Source of the DNA: Streptococcus parasanguinis
GTDB taxonomy: Bacteria > Bacillota > Bacilli > Lactobacillales > Streptococcaceae
Length of the DNA: 64,000 bases
Assembly: GCF_018499505.1 (NCBI RefSeq)
Contig: NZ_JAHDAC010000002.1
Span: forward strand, 241,865 to 305,864
Direction: 5' to 3'
Below are positions 1 to 9,752 of the stretch, in pieces; the stretch's first letter is position 1, and every line of letters starts with the position of its first letter. The position numbers and the translations under genes are program-made. Below the pieces are notes generated by a model. It worked only from the letters and a program-made list of their open reading frames with translations, did no database searches and was not told the origin of the DNA.

Positions 1-1
1 A

Positions 2-1531
2 AAGTTGATCACCGAATTTAACAAGGCCCTCGCTCAAATGAAAGCTGACGGAACACTTGATGAGATCATCAAGAAATGGACAGGTGAAAGCCAATCATCA
101 AGTAACAGTGCCGTTCCAGAAACCACTACTCCTGCCGGTCAAAAAGCAACTCCTAAAAAATCAAAATATAGCATTTCAAGTGATTCTTCCTTTGCACCAT
201 TTGTCTTCCAAAATGGAAAAAACAAATACACAGGAATCGATATGGACTTGATCAAGGCGATTGCCAAAGACCAAGGATTTACCATCGAGATTGACAATCC
301 TGGATTTGACGCAGCGGTAAGTGATGTCCAATCTGGTCATGCTCAAGGAATGATCGCAGGGATGACTGTGACAGATGCTCGGAAAGAAACATTTGATTTT
401 TCTGAACCATACTACACAGCCAATTCTATTCTAGCCGTTCAAGAAAGTAGCAAGATTGATTCATATGATGACCTAAAAGGAAAGACAGTCGGTGTTAAAA
501 ACGGTACTTCCTCACAAAACTTCCTTGAAGAAAACCAAAAGAAATATGGTTACAAGATCAAAACGTTCTCTGACGGAGCTTCTATGTATGACAGTTTGAA
601 TTCTGGTTCTGTTGCAGCGATCATGGATGACGAACCTGTTATCAAATACGCTATTAAACAAGGACGTAAATTCAAAACACCTATCGAAGGAACTCCAAGT
701 GGTCAACTAGCATTTGCCGTTAAAAAAGGTGAAAATCCTGAATTGATCGAAATGTTCAATAACGGTCTTGCAAACTTGAAGAAAAGTGGTCAATACCAAA
801 AGATTCTCGATAAATATCTTAAAGCAGATAGCAAATCAAGTACTTCAAGTACAGCCGTAGATGAAACAACGATCTGGGGCTTGCTTCAAAATAACTACAA
901 ACAATTGTTAAGTGGTTTGGGTGTCACTCTTGCCCTTGCACTTCTCTCTTTTGCCATTGCTATGGTGATCGGTGTTATCTTTGGGATGTTTAGTGTTAGC
1001 CCTTATAAATGGCTCCGCTGGACTGCTGAGATCTTTGTCGATGTTATTCGTGGGATCCCACTCATGATCCTCGCCGCCTTCATCTTCTGGGGAATTCCAA
1101 ACTTGATTGAATCGATCACAGGTCACCAATCCCCAATCAACGACTTTGTCGCAGGTACCATTGCCCTCTCTCTCAATGCTGCTGCCTATATCGCAGAAAT
1201 TGTCCGTGGGGGGATCCAAGCTGTACCGATTGGACAGATGGAAGCCAGCCGAAGCCTTGGGATCTCTTATGGCAAGACCATGCGCAAGATCATCTTGCCA
1301 CAAGCAACCAAACTCATGCTTCCAAACTTTGTTAACCAATTCGTCATTGCCCTGAAAGATACGACTATCGTTTCTGCGATCGGATTGGTAGAACTCTTCC
1401 AAACTGGTAAGATCATCATCGCTCGAAACTACCAAAGTTTCAAGATGTATGCGATCCTTGCCGTCTTCTACCTCGTGATTATCACCTTGCTAACACGATT
1501 TGCGAAAAAATTAGAAAAGAAGGTTAACTAA
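2..1531 (+). CDS. glnP: Glutamine/amino-acid ABC transporter, substrate-binding and permease fusion (5' end outside window)
   Basis: Membrane subunit of a polar amino-acid (probably glutamine) importer in which binding domains are fused to the permease. The reading frame is open from the first bases of the window. The first ~26 residues (ITEFNKAL...EIIKKWTG) are the C-terminal end of one periplasmic-type binding domain, so this is the 3' part of a gene that probably encodes two such domains. A linker rich in Ser/Thr/Pro follows, then a complete second SBP domain (about residues 54-275) and a BPD permease domain with several membrane helices (about 290-508), including the EAA-type loop near [20 protein letters not shown]. 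The stop codon overlaps the glnQ start (TAATG), so the two are translationally coupled. Glutamine specificity is inferred from the architecture. I am sure of the family and less sure of the substrate. Confidence 0.9.
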   Translation, partial: KLITEFNKALAQMKADGTLDEIIKKWTGESQSSSNSAVPETTTPAGQKATPKKSKYSISSDSSFAPFVFQNGKNKYTGIDMDLIKAIAKDQGFTIEIDNPGFDAAVSDVQSGHAQGMIAGMTVTDARKETFDFSEPYYTANSILAVQESSKIDSYDDLKGKTVGVKNGTSSQNFLEENQKKYGYKIKTFSDGASMYDSLNSGSVAAIMDDEPVIKYAIKQGRKFKTPIEGTPSGQLAFAVKKGENPELIEMFNNGLANLKKSGQYQKILDKYLKADSKSSTSSTAVDETTIWGLLQNNYKQLLSGLGVTLALALLSFAIAMVIGVIFGMFSVSPYKWLRWTAEIFVDVIRGIPLMILAAFIFWGIPNLIESITGHQSPINDFVAGTIALSLNAAAYIAEIVRGGIQAVPIGQMEASRSLGISYGKTMRKIILPQATKLMLPNFVNQFVIALKDTTIVSAIGLVELFQTGKIIIARNYQSFKMYAILAVFYLVIITLLTRFAKKLEKKVN

Positions 1532-2271
1532 TGGCTAAATTGAAAATTGATGTCCATGACCTCCACAAATACTATGGTGAAAATGAGGTCTTAAAAGGAA
1601 TCTCAGCAAAATTCTACGAAGGGGATGTGGTCTGCATTATCGGACCGTCTGGTTCTGGTAAATCGACCTTCCTTCGTAGTCTCAATCTCCTCGAAGAAGT
1701 TACAAAAGGTCAAATTACAGTTAATGGATATGATCTAACCGATCCAAAAACCAATGTTGATTTGGTCCGTGAAAATATCGGGATGGTTTTCCAACACTTC
1801 AACCTCTTCCCTCACATGAGCGTCCTTGAAAACATTATGTTTGCGCCAGTAGAGCACAAACTGATGACCCGTGAAGAAGCTCAAAAAGTCGGGATGGAAT
1901 TGTTGGAAAAAGTTGGTCTCGCAGATAAAGCCGATGCCAATCCAAATAGTCTTTCCGGTGGTCAAAAACAACGTGTGGCTATCGCACGTGGACTTGCCAT
2001 GAATCCAGATATTATGCTCTTTGACGAACCTACTTCTGCCCTTGACCCTGAGATGGTCGGAGATGTATTGAACGTTATGAAAGAATTGGCAGAGCAAGGC
2101 ATGACCATGATCATCGTTACCCACGAGATGGGATTTGCCCGCCAAGTAGCCAACCGCGTCATCTTCACCGCAGACGGTGAATTCCTCGAAGATGGCAAAC
2201 CAGACCAAATCTTCGACAACCCACAACACCCACGTTTGAAAGAATTCTTGGATAAGGTTCTAAACGTTTAA
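1531..2271 (+). CDS. glnQ: Glutamine/polar amino-acid ABC transporter ATP-binding protein
   Basis: Cytoplasmic ATPase that powers the GlnP permease. At 246 residues it has the normal length for GlnQ/HisP-type proteins. Visible motifs are Walker [10 protein letters not shown] (about 38-46), Q-loop [16 protein letters not shown], signature LSGGQKQR (about 140), Walker B IMLFDEP (about 162) and the switch histidine in VTHEM. The start ATG overlaps the glnP stop by one base. A terminator hairpin follows 20 bp after the stop, which ends the operon. Confidence 0.95.
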   Translation: MAKLKIDVHDLHKYYGENEVLKGISAKFYEGDVVCIIGPSGSGKSTFLRSLNLLEEVTKGQITVNGYDLTDPKTNVDLVRENIGMVFQHFNLFPHMSVLENIMFAPVEHKLMTREEAQKVGMELLEKVGLADKADANPNSLSGGQKQRVAIARGLAMNPDIMLFDEPTSALDPEMVGDVLNVMKELAEQGMTMIIVTHEMGFARQVANRVIFTADGEFLEDGKPDQIFDNPQHPRLKEFLDKVLNV

Positions 2272-2290
2272 ATAAAGGTGGTTTTTGAAG

Positions 2291-2319
2291 CATCTAGCAA
2301 TTTTGCTAGATGTTTTTTT
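2291..2319 (+). terminator. Intrinsic terminator after glnQ
   Basis: Inverted repeat CATCTAGCA / TGCTAGATG with a short loop, followed by seven T. It lies 20 bp past the glnQ stop. Confidence 0.9.
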
Positions 2320-2323
2320 AGAC

Positions 2324-2355
2324 CAAAAAAAGCATTTTCAAACCTGAAAATGCTT
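2324..2355 (-). terminator. Intrinsic terminator for the minus-strand exporter transcript
   Basis: AAGCATTTTC / GAAAATGCTT hairpin. Read on the minus strand it ends in a run of seven T, so it can stop transcripts coming from the ABC exporter genes after they pass through the adjacent repeat. Confidence 0.75.
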
Positions 2356-2378
2356 AGATTGAAGATAAAGACATATTA

Positions 2379-2612
2379 AAAACTTTCCTTAGGTGAGTAC
2401 GGACGTCAGCGAACTTCTACGAAGTTCCATGACTTAGTTTTGAACCTAAAGTTTCAAAACTCCCGAGTGCCTGAAACTAAATTGTTTCAGGCACTTTTCT
2501 CACGGCGGAAAGTTTTAATGTTCTCTTAATTCGTTATACAAATTAGGTAGATATTTATTTCTTTACAGAATCACTTTACTTATTTACTTTAAAAATAGTT
2601 TGTCTACATTCT
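2379..2612 (+). repeat. BOX-like modular structured repeat, copy 1
   Basis: The core (2379-2515) starts with AAACTTTCC and ends with GGAAAGTTT, which can pair as a closing stem together with TGAG/CTCA. Inside are three hairpins: GAACTTC-tac-GAAGTTC, AGTTTTGAA.../TTTCAAAACT, and AGTGCCTGAAAC/GTTTCAGGCACT. Related copies lie at 31614-31916 (opposite strand) and 49286-49421. Similarity to the second copy continues outside the core to about 2612. The gap lies between the convergent genes glnQ and the exporter. The closed-ends-plus-modules design resembles pneumococcal BOX elements, but I cannot confirm it is the same family. Confidence 0.75.
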
Positions 2613-4353
2613 AACTAATCTGTTGCTGAGCTGTCTGCATCTTGTAGTAAACACCTTGCGCTTCCATTAGCTCTTCATGAGTGCCATGCTCAACAATATC
2701 GCCATCCACCATGACAAGAATCATATCGGCATTTTGAATGGTCGACAAGCGGTGAGCAATGATAAAGCTGGTCCGTCCCTTCATAAGCTGATTAAAGGCA
2801 TCTTGAATTAAGACCTCAGTACGAGTATCGATGGAGGATGTAGCCTCATCCAAGATTAAAATCTTAGGAACTGAAAGGAAAACCCGCGCAATCGTTAAGA
2901 GTTGGCGTTGGCCTTGGGACAAAGACTCTCCAGCATCTGAAAGATAAGTATCGTACCCTTGTGGCAACTGCCGAATGAAGAAATCTGCATTGGCTGCTTT
3001 GGCTGCTTCGATGACTTCTTCTCTAGTTGCATCTGGACGAGAAAAGGCGATATTTTCATGAATGGTCCCGACCTTGAGCCAGGTTTCTTGCAAAACCATA
3101 CCAAACTGTTGGCGGTAAGAAGCACGGGTGTAGTCCGTAATTGGCACCCCATTAATCGTGATCTCTCCAGAGTTAACAGGGTAGAAACGCATGAGCAGAT
3201 TAATCAAGGTCGACTTTCCAGCTCCTGTAGGTCCTACAATGGCAACCTTACTGCCAGCTGGAACCTGAATGGTTAGATCTTTGATCAAAGTCCGCCCCAA
3301 ATCATAGCCAAATGTGACGTGTTCAAAACCAATCGCACCTTTGACATTCTGACTTTCCAGAACCCGTTGCCCTGTCTCTTCGACCTCAGCTTGATCCAAA
3401 ACGCTATATAAACGCTCTGCGCAGGCAAGGGCACTTTGGAGTTCTGACAAGACAGAGGAGATATCATTAAATGGCTTGGTGTATTGGTTGACATAATTGA
3501 GGAAGGTCACCAATTGACCAACAGTAAAGTGAGATCCCGAAATAATGCGGACAGCACCAAATCCAGCTACTACTGCATAAATCAGGGCATTCACAAAGCG
3601 AGTGGCAGGGTTGACAGTTGAAGAATAAAAGACAGCGGATTGGGAATAATTGGCATAGCTTTCATTAGTCCCCTTAAAAGCCGTACGGAATTGATCCTGA
3701 GCGTTAAAGGACTGGATCAAGCTTTCCTGGGTCAAGGACTCTTCGATCAACTGAGTTTGAAGACCACGCGCCTTGGTCTGCTTTTGGAAAAGCGTATAAG
3801 AACGCTTGGCAATAAAACGAGCAATCAACAGGGATAGAGGGGTCAGGACCAGAACCGCCACCATCATAAAGAAATCCAATTCTGCCATGGTCACGATGGT
3901 GACAAGAATGGTTAAGAGGCCAACAAAGAACTGGTTAAAGACCATCAGAAGACCGCTGTTGAGTTGCTCTACATCGGTCGTGAGACGACTGACAAAGTCC
4001 CCGCTCCCTTGTTTATCTAGATAAGATAAGGGCAATCGGTGTACTTTTTCCATCACTTCTGCTCTTAGGCTTTGGCTGTACCGATAGACCAATTGATTGT
4101 AGACAAGAGGATTGATCCATTGGATCAGGGTATTGGCCATAATGACCAGAACCATTTGGATCAAAACGGGCCATAAGACTGTCATCCCTTGAGGATTGAT
4201 AACTAAATCAATCGCATGTCCGATCAGGATCGGTAGCCAAACCGTTAAGGCTACTTGAGCGATGGTTCCGAGACTAGCTAGAATCAGGAGCCCGGGATGG
4301 TGAGCAAAATCTCTAAACAGACGTTTTACATAACTAGAACGTTTTTGACTCAT
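2611..4353 (-). CDS. Heterodimeric ABC exporter, ATP-binding/permease subunit (second gene of pair 1)
   Basis: Half-transporter of 580 residues: an N-terminal domain of about six membrane helices (residues 20-310) and a C-terminal ATPase domain. Walker A is GPTGAGKST (about 373) and Walker B ILILDEATSSID keeps the catalytic glutamate. The signature is LSQGQ instead of LSGGQ. This is the expected pattern for the subunit that lends a defective signature to the degenerate ATP site in BmrCD/LmrCD/TM287-288-type heterodimers. It overlaps the upstream partner gene by 4 bp (ATGA), so the two subunits are co-translated. Probably exports drugs or hydrophobic compounds; the substrate cannot be read from the sequence. 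PatA/PatB-like exporters are one possible comparison. Confidence 0.88.
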   Translation of the reverse strand: MSQKRSSYVKRLFRDFAHHPGLLILASLGTIAQVALTVWLPILIGHAIDLVINPQGMTVLWPVLIQMVLVIMANTLIQWINPLVYNQLVYRYSQSLRAEVMEKVHRLPLSYLDKQGSGDFVSRLTTDVEQLNSGLLMVFNQFFVGLLTILVTIVTMAELDFFMMVAVLVLTPLSLLIARFIAKRSYTLFQKQTKARGLQTQLIEESLTQESLIQSFNAQDQFRTAFKGTNESYANYSQSAVFYSSTVNPATRFVNALIYAVVAGFGAVRIISGSHFTVGQLVTFLNYVNQYTKPFNDISSVLSELQSALACAERLYSVLDQAEVEETGQRVLESQNVKGAIGFEHVTFGYDLGRTLIKDLTIQVPAGSKVAIVGPTGAGKSTLINLLMRFYPVNSGEITINGVPITDYTRASYRQQFGMVLQETWLKVGTIHENIAFSRPDATREEVIEAAKAANADFFIRQLPQGYDTYLSDAGESLSQGQRQLLTIARVFLSVPKILILDEATSSIDTRTEVLIQDAFNQLMKGRTSFIIAHRLSTIQNADMILVMVDGDIVEHGTHEELMEAQGVYYKMQTAQQQIS

Positions 4354-6077
4354 GCTTCCTCCCTCCCGTGTTGTGATTCATGAATTTCTTGATAAATCTC
4401 ATTGGTAGACAAAAGGAAATCGTGACTTCCCAGTCCAACTTGACGGCCCTTGTTCACGACTAAAATCTGATCAGCAGACTTAAGACTATTGGTTCGTTGA
4501 GATACTAAGATCAAACTTGTATCACTCAATTCTTCTTTAATCGATTTTAAGAGACGAGCTTCCGTCAAATAATCCAAGGCGGAGGTTGAATCATCCAAAA
4601 TCAAGAAAGGGGTCTTCTTCAAAAGGGCACGTGCAATGGTCAACCGCTGGCGTTGGCCACCTGAGAAATTTCGACCAAAGGCTTCCACTGGCTCATCGAG
4701 TTGTCCTTCTTTTTCACGAACAAAATCAGCCGCCTGAGCTGTTTCTAGTGCCCACCACAAATCTTCATCCGATAGATTTTCTTCCATCCCTAGTAAGAGA
4801 TTCGAGCGGATAGTCCCTCTAAAGAGCTCTGCCTTCTGTGGGACAACAGCTACCCACTCCCGCCACTCCCTGAGAGTTTTAGGAGAGTGACCTTGATGAT
4901 AGAGGGCTAATTTTCCCTGACTCACAGCATACAAGTGACTCAATAACTGAACCAGGGTGGATTTCCCAGATCCTGTACCACCGATAATCCCCAACATCTG
5001 TCCATGATCCAGATCAAAGGAAATATCTTCTAGAGCCGGGCTTGAAGCCGTTGGATAAGTGAAAGAAACTTTCTCTGCGCTGATCGCTTCTTGCTCTCTT
5101 GCAGTTTCTACTGGCAAAGCTTCAAGGAGGTCTTCTTCCTTCAAATCAAAAATCTCTTGGACACGCTTGGCAGAAATATAGCTGACATTTAAAGACGTGA
5201 CCAGCATAGCCAGCTTAATCAATTCTGTTAAAATTTGTAATAAATAATTGACCAAAGCGACCAACATCCCTTGGGTTAAAAGACCAGCAGAGATATTCAA
5301 TTGACCTTGCCAAATGACACAAACCAAGGTCGTATTGACCACAAGGAAGGTCAAGGGACTCACCAAACTAGACCAGATACCAGCGCGAATTTGCCAGATC
5401 TTGTAGTCCTGATTGACCTCTCTAAAATCCTCTAATTCACTAGCATCTTGTCCAAAGGCTCGAATCACCCGCATCCCTTGAAATTGCTGACGCGTCACCG
5501 TAACCATTCGGTCTGTGATTTTCCGAATCTTAGCAAATAGCGGATTGACAATCCGTGACATGATCACAATAATCAGGGTTAAAATCGCCACCATCCCCAA
5601 GAACCAAAGGGTTAGTTTAGGACTGATGGTGAAAGCCATGAGGATCGATCCAAAGACAATGATCGGTGCCCTCAAAAAGAGACGCAAGAATTGGTTGATT
5701 CCAACCTGAATTTGATAGGTATCAGAAGTGAGACGGGTTACCAAACTAGAAGTACCGATCCTATCTCTCTTGTCCTTTGGAAGTGATAAGATCTTATCAT
5801 ACAAATCCTTGGTCATCTCGCGGGTAAAGCCGACAGCTGCTTTAGAAGAAAAATACTGGGCCGTAATAGCTACGACGACCCCAAAGCTCGCAAATAAAAA
5901 CAAAACACCAACTGTCATCACCACTGCGCTCGTTTCCTTTTTCGGAATGACCTGATCGACTAAGTGGGCGATGATTAAGGGGACACACAATTCAAAAATA
6001 GCTTCTAAGAGTTTAAAAACGGGCCCTAGAAAAGTTTCCCATAGATAGCCCTTAAAATACTTCAATAATGATTTCAT
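4350..6077 (-). CDS. Heterodimeric ABC exporter, ATP-binding/permease subunit (first gene of pair 1)
   Basis: Half-transporter of 575 residues with a six-helix membrane domain followed by an ATPase domain. Walker A is GGTGSGKST (about 365) and the signature FSGGQRQR is close to canonical. Walker B reads LILDDSTSALD, so the catalytic glutamate is replaced by aspartate. Together with the LSQGQ signature of the partner this predicts one degenerate and one active ATP site. It is the first gene of a two-gene operon. An extended -10 (TGGTAAAAT) can be seen about 30 bp before the start. Confidence 0.88.
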   Translation of the reverse strand: MKSLLKYFKGYLWETFLGPVFKLLEAIFELCVPLIIAHLVDQVIPKKETSAVVMTVGVLFLFASFGVVVAITAQYFSSKAAVGFTREMTKDLYDKILSLPKDKRDRIGTSSLVTRLTSDTYQIQVGINQFLRLFLRAPIIVFGSILMAFTISPKLTLWFLGMVAILTLIIVIMSRIVNPLFAKIRKITDRMVTVTRQQFQGMRVIRAFGQDASELEDFREVNQDYKIWQIRAGIWSSLVSPLTFLVVNTTLVCVIWQGQLNISAGLLTQGMLVALVNYLLQILTELIKLAMLVTSLNVSYISAKRVQEIFDLKEEDLLEALPVETAREQEAISAEKVSFTYPTASSPALEDISFDLDHGQMLGIIGGTGSGKSTLVQLLSHLYAVSQGKLALYHQGHSPKTLREWREWVAVVPQKAELFRGTIRSNLLLGMEENLSDEDLWWALETAQAADFVREKEGQLDEPVEAFGRNFSGGQRQRLTIARALLKKTPFLILDDSTSALDYLTEARLLKSIKEELSDTSLILVSQRTNSLKSADQILVVNKGRQVGLGSHDFLLSTNEIYQEIHESQHGREEA

Positions 6078-6133
6078 ACGACTCGATTCTTTTTTTTATG
6101 GATATACATATTTTACCACAAATTCTTAAGATG

Positions 6134-6164
6134 AAAAAACTCTCCCAGCAGAGCAGAGAGAGTT
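6134..6164 (-). terminator. Intrinsic terminator after the MFS gene
   Basis: On the minus strand AACTCTC and GAGAGTT pair around a 13-nt loop and are followed by a T run. It lies 30 bp past the MFS transporter stop. Confidence 0.75.
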
Positions 6165-6193
6165 GAATACTGACCAGATGAAGGTCAGAAATC

Positions 6194-7393
6194 TTATTCC
6201 TTCTTTGTTACCTTGCTTAAGGTCTTGCCCATTTTCCCCAATCCAATCATTAGTAGAGGGAAAGAGAATAGCGTTATAAGGCCTAATACAAGAAAGACTG
6301 CTACAAATCCACAACTATCAATGAACCAACCAGTCAGTGGGAAAATGACAATTATAGATAGACTAAACATCATCGAATTGATACTCAGCATGGTTGCTCG
6401 CACACTGGATGGCAGATAAGCTTGTAAATCATTGTAGTAGATGGGTTGATAAACTGCGTATAGTGCATTGGTCAAGAGATAGACACTCAGATAGGCGAAT
6501 GGAGTCTTCAAACCTACCAAAAACAAGGCCAACCCTGTCAGTGCAACTAGAATCGGAAAGACTTGATTACTATTCCATTTTTTCCCGATTTGACTGGCCA
6601 GATAAACCGCCAGGAGATTGAATCCACTACCAATTAACATGATAAGCGAAACTTGCCAACTGGCTAAGTCACTAATTTTCTGTTGGTAGTAAAAATAAAA
6701 CATACACATGATGGTCCCTACCAACTGATAGGTGAGCATCCAGCAAAACAAGACTGGTTTTTCCTGCCATTCTTGTTTCACTACCTCCAATATCCGCTTT
6801 AAGGTCAAGTGACTTCTTTCATCACTCTTGCTCTCTGGCTCTTTCATTAGAAAGATCAAAAGAATGGAAAGCAAGGAAAGCCCAATAGCAATATAATAGG
6901 TCCAAGCCAATGCTCCGTGAATAAAGAAGCCTGCCACAACTGTCCCTAAAGTTCGGGTGACTTCGGCCACACCAGACAAAAAGCTAGAAATCTGAAGATA
7001 ACGGTCTTTTTGACCTGCTTCCACCGCTGAATCAAATAAGAAAGCCGTACTGGTACCCGAGTCAAAATTATAAGACCAAGCATTGACCATCATAGCAATG
7101 GCATAGATCCAAAAATTCCCCTGACCAAATAAAATCAAGATCGAGGATCCAATACTGGACAAGCGAGCCAAATAAAGATTGGTCTTGTAGCTAAAGCGAT
7201 CAGCTAACATACCAGATGGGATCTCACACAAGAGACTCGTCCCATGAAAGATACTCTCTAATAAACCAATCTGAAGCAAAGAAAGACCATTTTGAATAAA
7301 AAAGAGAATCCAAAAACTGGTGATTCCAAAATAAGATGTAAATTCCAGACCTGCTAGGAGTGAAATATTGCGTTTGTAAGTTCTTTTAAACAT
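6194..7393 (-). CDS. MFS transporter
   Basis: Integral membrane protein of 399 residues, rich in hydrophobic segments consistent with 12 helices. An MFS motif-A-like loop, GMLADRFSYKTNL, lies between helices 2 and 3 (about residues 60-72). A long charged loop around KEPESKSDERSHLTLKRI separates the N- and C-terminal halves. It is monocistronic with its own terminator and a usual ribosome binding site (GAGGAAA). Probably a drug or metabolite exporter of the major facilitator superfamily; no substrate can be assigned. Confidence 0.85.
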   Translation of the reverse strand: MFKRTYKRNISLLAGLEFTSYFGITSFWILFFIQNGLSLLQIGLLESIFHGTSLLCEIPSGMLADRFSYKTNLYLARLSSIGSSILILFGQGNFWIYAIAMMVNAWSYNFDSGTSTAFLFDSAVEAGQKDRYLQISSFLSGVAEVTRTLGTVVAGFFIHGALAWTYYIAIGLSLLSILLIFLMKEPESKSDERSHLTLKRILEVVKQEWQEKPVLFCWMLTYQLVGTIMCMFYFYYQQKISDLASWQVSLIMLIGSGFNLLAVYLASQIGKKWNSNQVFPILVALTGLALFLVGLKTPFAYLSVYLLTNALYAVYQPIYYNDLQAYLPSSVRATMLSINSMMFSLSIIVIFPLTGWFIDSCGFVAVFLVLGLITLFSFPLLMIGLGKMGKTLSKVTKKE

Positions 7394-7451
7394 TGTTTTT
7401 CCTCTTTCAATAGATTATATAAGTGTTTCTAAAAGACTTACTTAGAGTTGC

Positions 7452-8189
7452 CTACATCTTCTCCACCTCCTTCATTTTTTCTTGATTCATTTCTTGACGC
7501 AGCTGGGCCACTTGATTAGACAAGGACACCAACAATTCGGTTTGCAACTTTTGAATTTCCAGTAAATCCGTCTGGTCTTGTTGCACCATATGATCAATCT
7601 TCGTATGCAGTAAGCGAATTTCTCTTTCCGACTCCATATTGACGTTAAAGTCATTTCGCGCTTGCAAGCGATCGTAATCTGCTGCCCGATTTTGGCTCAT
7701 CATGATCAAAGGAGCTTGAATCGCCGCAATCGTAGAAAGTGCTAGATTCAGCAAGATGAAAGGGTAAGGATCAAAATTCCAGCCAAAGGGATGCAGAACA
7801 TTAATCAACATCCAGATAGCCATCATCATGATGAAGCTAATGATAAAAGTCCATGACCCACCAAAGCGTGCGACCGAATCCGCTACCCTCTGACCGAAGG
7901 TATAGCTGGCTGTCAAGCGGTCTTCAACGTTAAAGGGGCGCTCGCTTTCGGGCATGACACCTGTCACCTGCTGTTTAATGGCTTCGTTTTTATCATTGGC
8001 ACGCTCAATAATCTGTCCAAGATAATCCATACAATACTGGCTCAAATTTTTATACGTGATAAAATCATCCATTTGACTTTCCGGGTAGGAGGTCTTGAGC
8101 ATCTGTTGAATGCTATGGTCTAGATCTGCGATCAAAGACCCCTGACCATCCTCGTATTCTTTCCCATCAATGATGTCTATTTTCAGCAT
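7452..8189 (-). CDS. DUF1003 family membrane protein
   Basis: 245-residue protein of unknown function with the DUF1003 core: GGSWTFIISFIMMM... (first membrane helix, about 115-135), NLALSTIAAIQAPLIMMSQNR (second helix) and the RLQARNDFNVNMESEREI segment. A C-terminal coiled coil (DHMVQQDQTDLLEIQKLQTEL) follows. I start it at the ATG at 8189, five codons inside the longest frame, because AAAGGAA lies at proper spacing before it while the upstream ATG has no site. DUF1003 proteins are sometimes called CorA-like or Mg-related; nothing here tests that. Confidence 0.8.
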   Translation of the reverse strand: MLKIDIIDGKEYEDGQGSLIADLDHSIQQMLKTSYPESQMDDFITYKNLSQYCMDYLGQIIERANDKNEAIKQQVTGVMPESERPFNVEDRLTASYTFGQRVADSVARFGGSWTFIISFIMMMAIWMLINVLHPFGWNFDPYPFILLNLALSTIAAIQAPLIMMSQNRAADYDRLQARNDFNVNMESEREIRLLHTKIDHMVQQDQTDLLEIQKLQTELLVSLSNQVAQLRQEMNQEKMKEVEKM

Positions 8190-8227
8190 TGAAATTCCTT
8201 TCATAGTTTTTTGAAGCAGATAAAAGT

Positions 8228-8250
8228 GAAAAACGCCTAATGGCGTTTTT
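8228..8250 (-). terminator. Intrinsic terminator after asnS
   Basis: AACGCC-ATTA-GGCGTT hairpin plus T run on the minus strand, just past the asnS stop at 8258. Confidence 0.9.
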
Positions 8251-8257
8251 ACGTCTA

Positions 8258-9601
8258 TTAAGGTTTGATACGATGCAACATACGTGGGAATGGAATAGCT
8301 TCACGGATGTGTTTTGTACCAGCTGCGAAGGTTACCATACGCTCGATACCGATACCAAATCCACCGTGTGGAACTGTCCCGTATTTACGAAGGTCAAGGT
8401 AGAATTCATACTCTGTACGATCCATGCCAAGTTCATCCATTTTTGCAACAAGGGCATCGTAGTCTTCCTCACGCATAGAGCCACCGATGATTTCTCCATA
8501 GCCTTCTGGAGCAAGCAAGTCTGCACAAAGCACGCGCTCTGGATTTCCAGGAACTGGTTTCATGTAGAAGGCCTTGATAGCTGCTGGGTACTTCATGACA
8601 AATGTTGGCACACCAAAGTGGTTTGAAATCCAAGTTTCATGTGGTGAGCCGAAGTCATCACCATGTTCCAAATGCTCATAATCCGCATCTTCATCGTTTT
8701 CATGTTCTTGCAAGAGATCAATGGCTTCATCGTAAGTGATCCGTTTGAATGGCTCCGCAATATAGCGTTTCAAGAGCTCTGTATCACGTTCCAAGGTTTC
8801 CAAGGCTTGAGGTGCACGGTCCAAAACACCTTGTAGAAGAGCTTTGACATAAGCTTCTTGCAAGTCAAGTGATTCATCATGTGTCAAGTATGAATACTCA
8901 GCGTCCATCATCCAGAACTCAGTCAAGTGACGGCGAGTCTTAGATTTTTCAGCACGGAATACTGGTCCAAAGTCAAAGACGCGACCAAGGGCCATAGCAC
9001 CTGCTTCCAGATAAAGTTGACCTGATTGGCTCAAGTAGGCTGGTGTTCCAAAGTAGTCTGTTTCAAAAAGTTCAGTTGAATCTTCTGCAGCATTTCCTGA
9101 AAGAATTGGACTATCAAACTTCATGAAGCCATTCTTATCAAAGAACTCATAAGTTGCATAGATAATGGCATTACGGATTTGCATGACAGCGACTTGTTTG
9201 CGTGAACGCAACCACAAGTGGCGGTTGTCCATCAAGAAGTCTGTCCCGTGTTCTTTAGGAGTGATTGGGTAATCTTGAGATTCACCGATCACTTCGATGT
9301 CTGTAATATCCAATTCGTAACCAAATTTAGAACGCTCGTCTTCTTTGACAATACCAGTCACAAACACTGATGTTTCTTGGCTCAAGCGTTTGATGGTATC
9401 AAATTTTTCAAGCCCCACTTCTTCGCCGAATTTTTCGATAAAGTTTGGTTTAAAAGCCACACCTTGGAAAAAGGCCGTCCCGTCACGCAATTGCAAGAAA
9501 GCAATTTTTCCTTTACCTGATTTGTTGGCCACCCAAGCACCGATGGTCACTTCTTGACCAACATAGTCTTTTACTTCGATGATAGTAATCCGTTTTGTCA
9601 T
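8258..9601 (-). CDS. asnS: Asparaginyl-tRNA synthetase
   Basis: Class IIb aminoacyl-tRNA synthetase that charges tRNA-Asn. The N-terminal OB-fold anticodon domain ([14 protein letters not shown]..., about 10-100) is followed by the catalytic domain with motif 2 [21 protein letters not shown] and motif 3 [10 protein letters not shown] near the C-terminus. Length 447 matches streptococcal AsnS. Two ATG codons are adjacent (9604 and 9601); I use the second, which sits better after the AAGGAAG site and gives the family N-terminus MTKRITII. It is the last gene of a YpmB-aminotransferase-asnS order also known in Bacillus, although a hairpin lies between the aminotransferase and asnS. Confidence 0.97.
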   Translation of the reverse strand: MTKRITIIEVKDYVGQEVTIGAWVANKSGKGKIAFLQLRDGTAFFQGVAFKPNFIEKFGEEVGLEKFDTIKRLSQETSVFVTGIVKEDERSKFGYELDITDIEVIGESQDYPITPKEHGTDFLMDNRHLWLRSRKQVAVMQIRNAIIYATYEFFDKNGFMKFDSPILSGNAAEDSTELFETDYFGTPAYLSQSGQLYLEAGAMALGRVFDFGPVFRAEKSKTRRHLTEFWMMDAEYSYLTHDESLDLQEAYVKALLQGVLDRAPQALETLERDTELLKRYIAEPFKRITYDEAIDLLQEHENDEDADYEHLEHGDDFGSPHETWISNHFGVPTFVMKYPAAIKAFYMKPVPGNPERVLCADLLAPEGYGEIIGGSMREEDYDALVAKMDELGMDRTEYEFYLDLRKYGTVPHGGFGIGIERMVTFAAGTKHIREAIPFPRMLHRIKP

Positions 9602-9713
9602 CATTCATCTTCCTTTTCTCGTTAAACTTGTCCGAAGACATTATCTTCTTAATTGTATCATAAAAAGGCTTTCAGTGCTAGGCTCTACCTGTGAAAACCA
9701 GATTTTTTTTAAA

Positions 9714-9746
9714 GAAAAAGATCCTCAGCTCATTACTAAGGATCTT
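9714..9746 (-). terminator. Hairpin terminator after the aspartate aminotransferase
   Basis: AAGATCCT / AGGATCTT stem with T-rich tail on the minus strand, immediately downstream of the aminotransferase stop. It would separate asnS from the upstream gene or allow partial read-through. Confidence 0.8.
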
Positions 9747-9752
9747 GTATTT

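Noticed and set aside
908..1435. 175-residue open frame antisense to glnP
   Set aside because: It mirrors conserved transporter codons, has no binding site or family resemblance, and the plus-strand gene is certain.
2272..2610. Hidden gene in the gap after glnQ
   Set aside because: No frame with start, binding site and plausible protein; the space is explained by two terminators and the BOX-like repeat.
2379..2612. CRISPR array as explanation for the repeats
   Set aside because: Copies are single, tens of kilobases apart and internally hairpinned, with no regular spacers and no cas genes.
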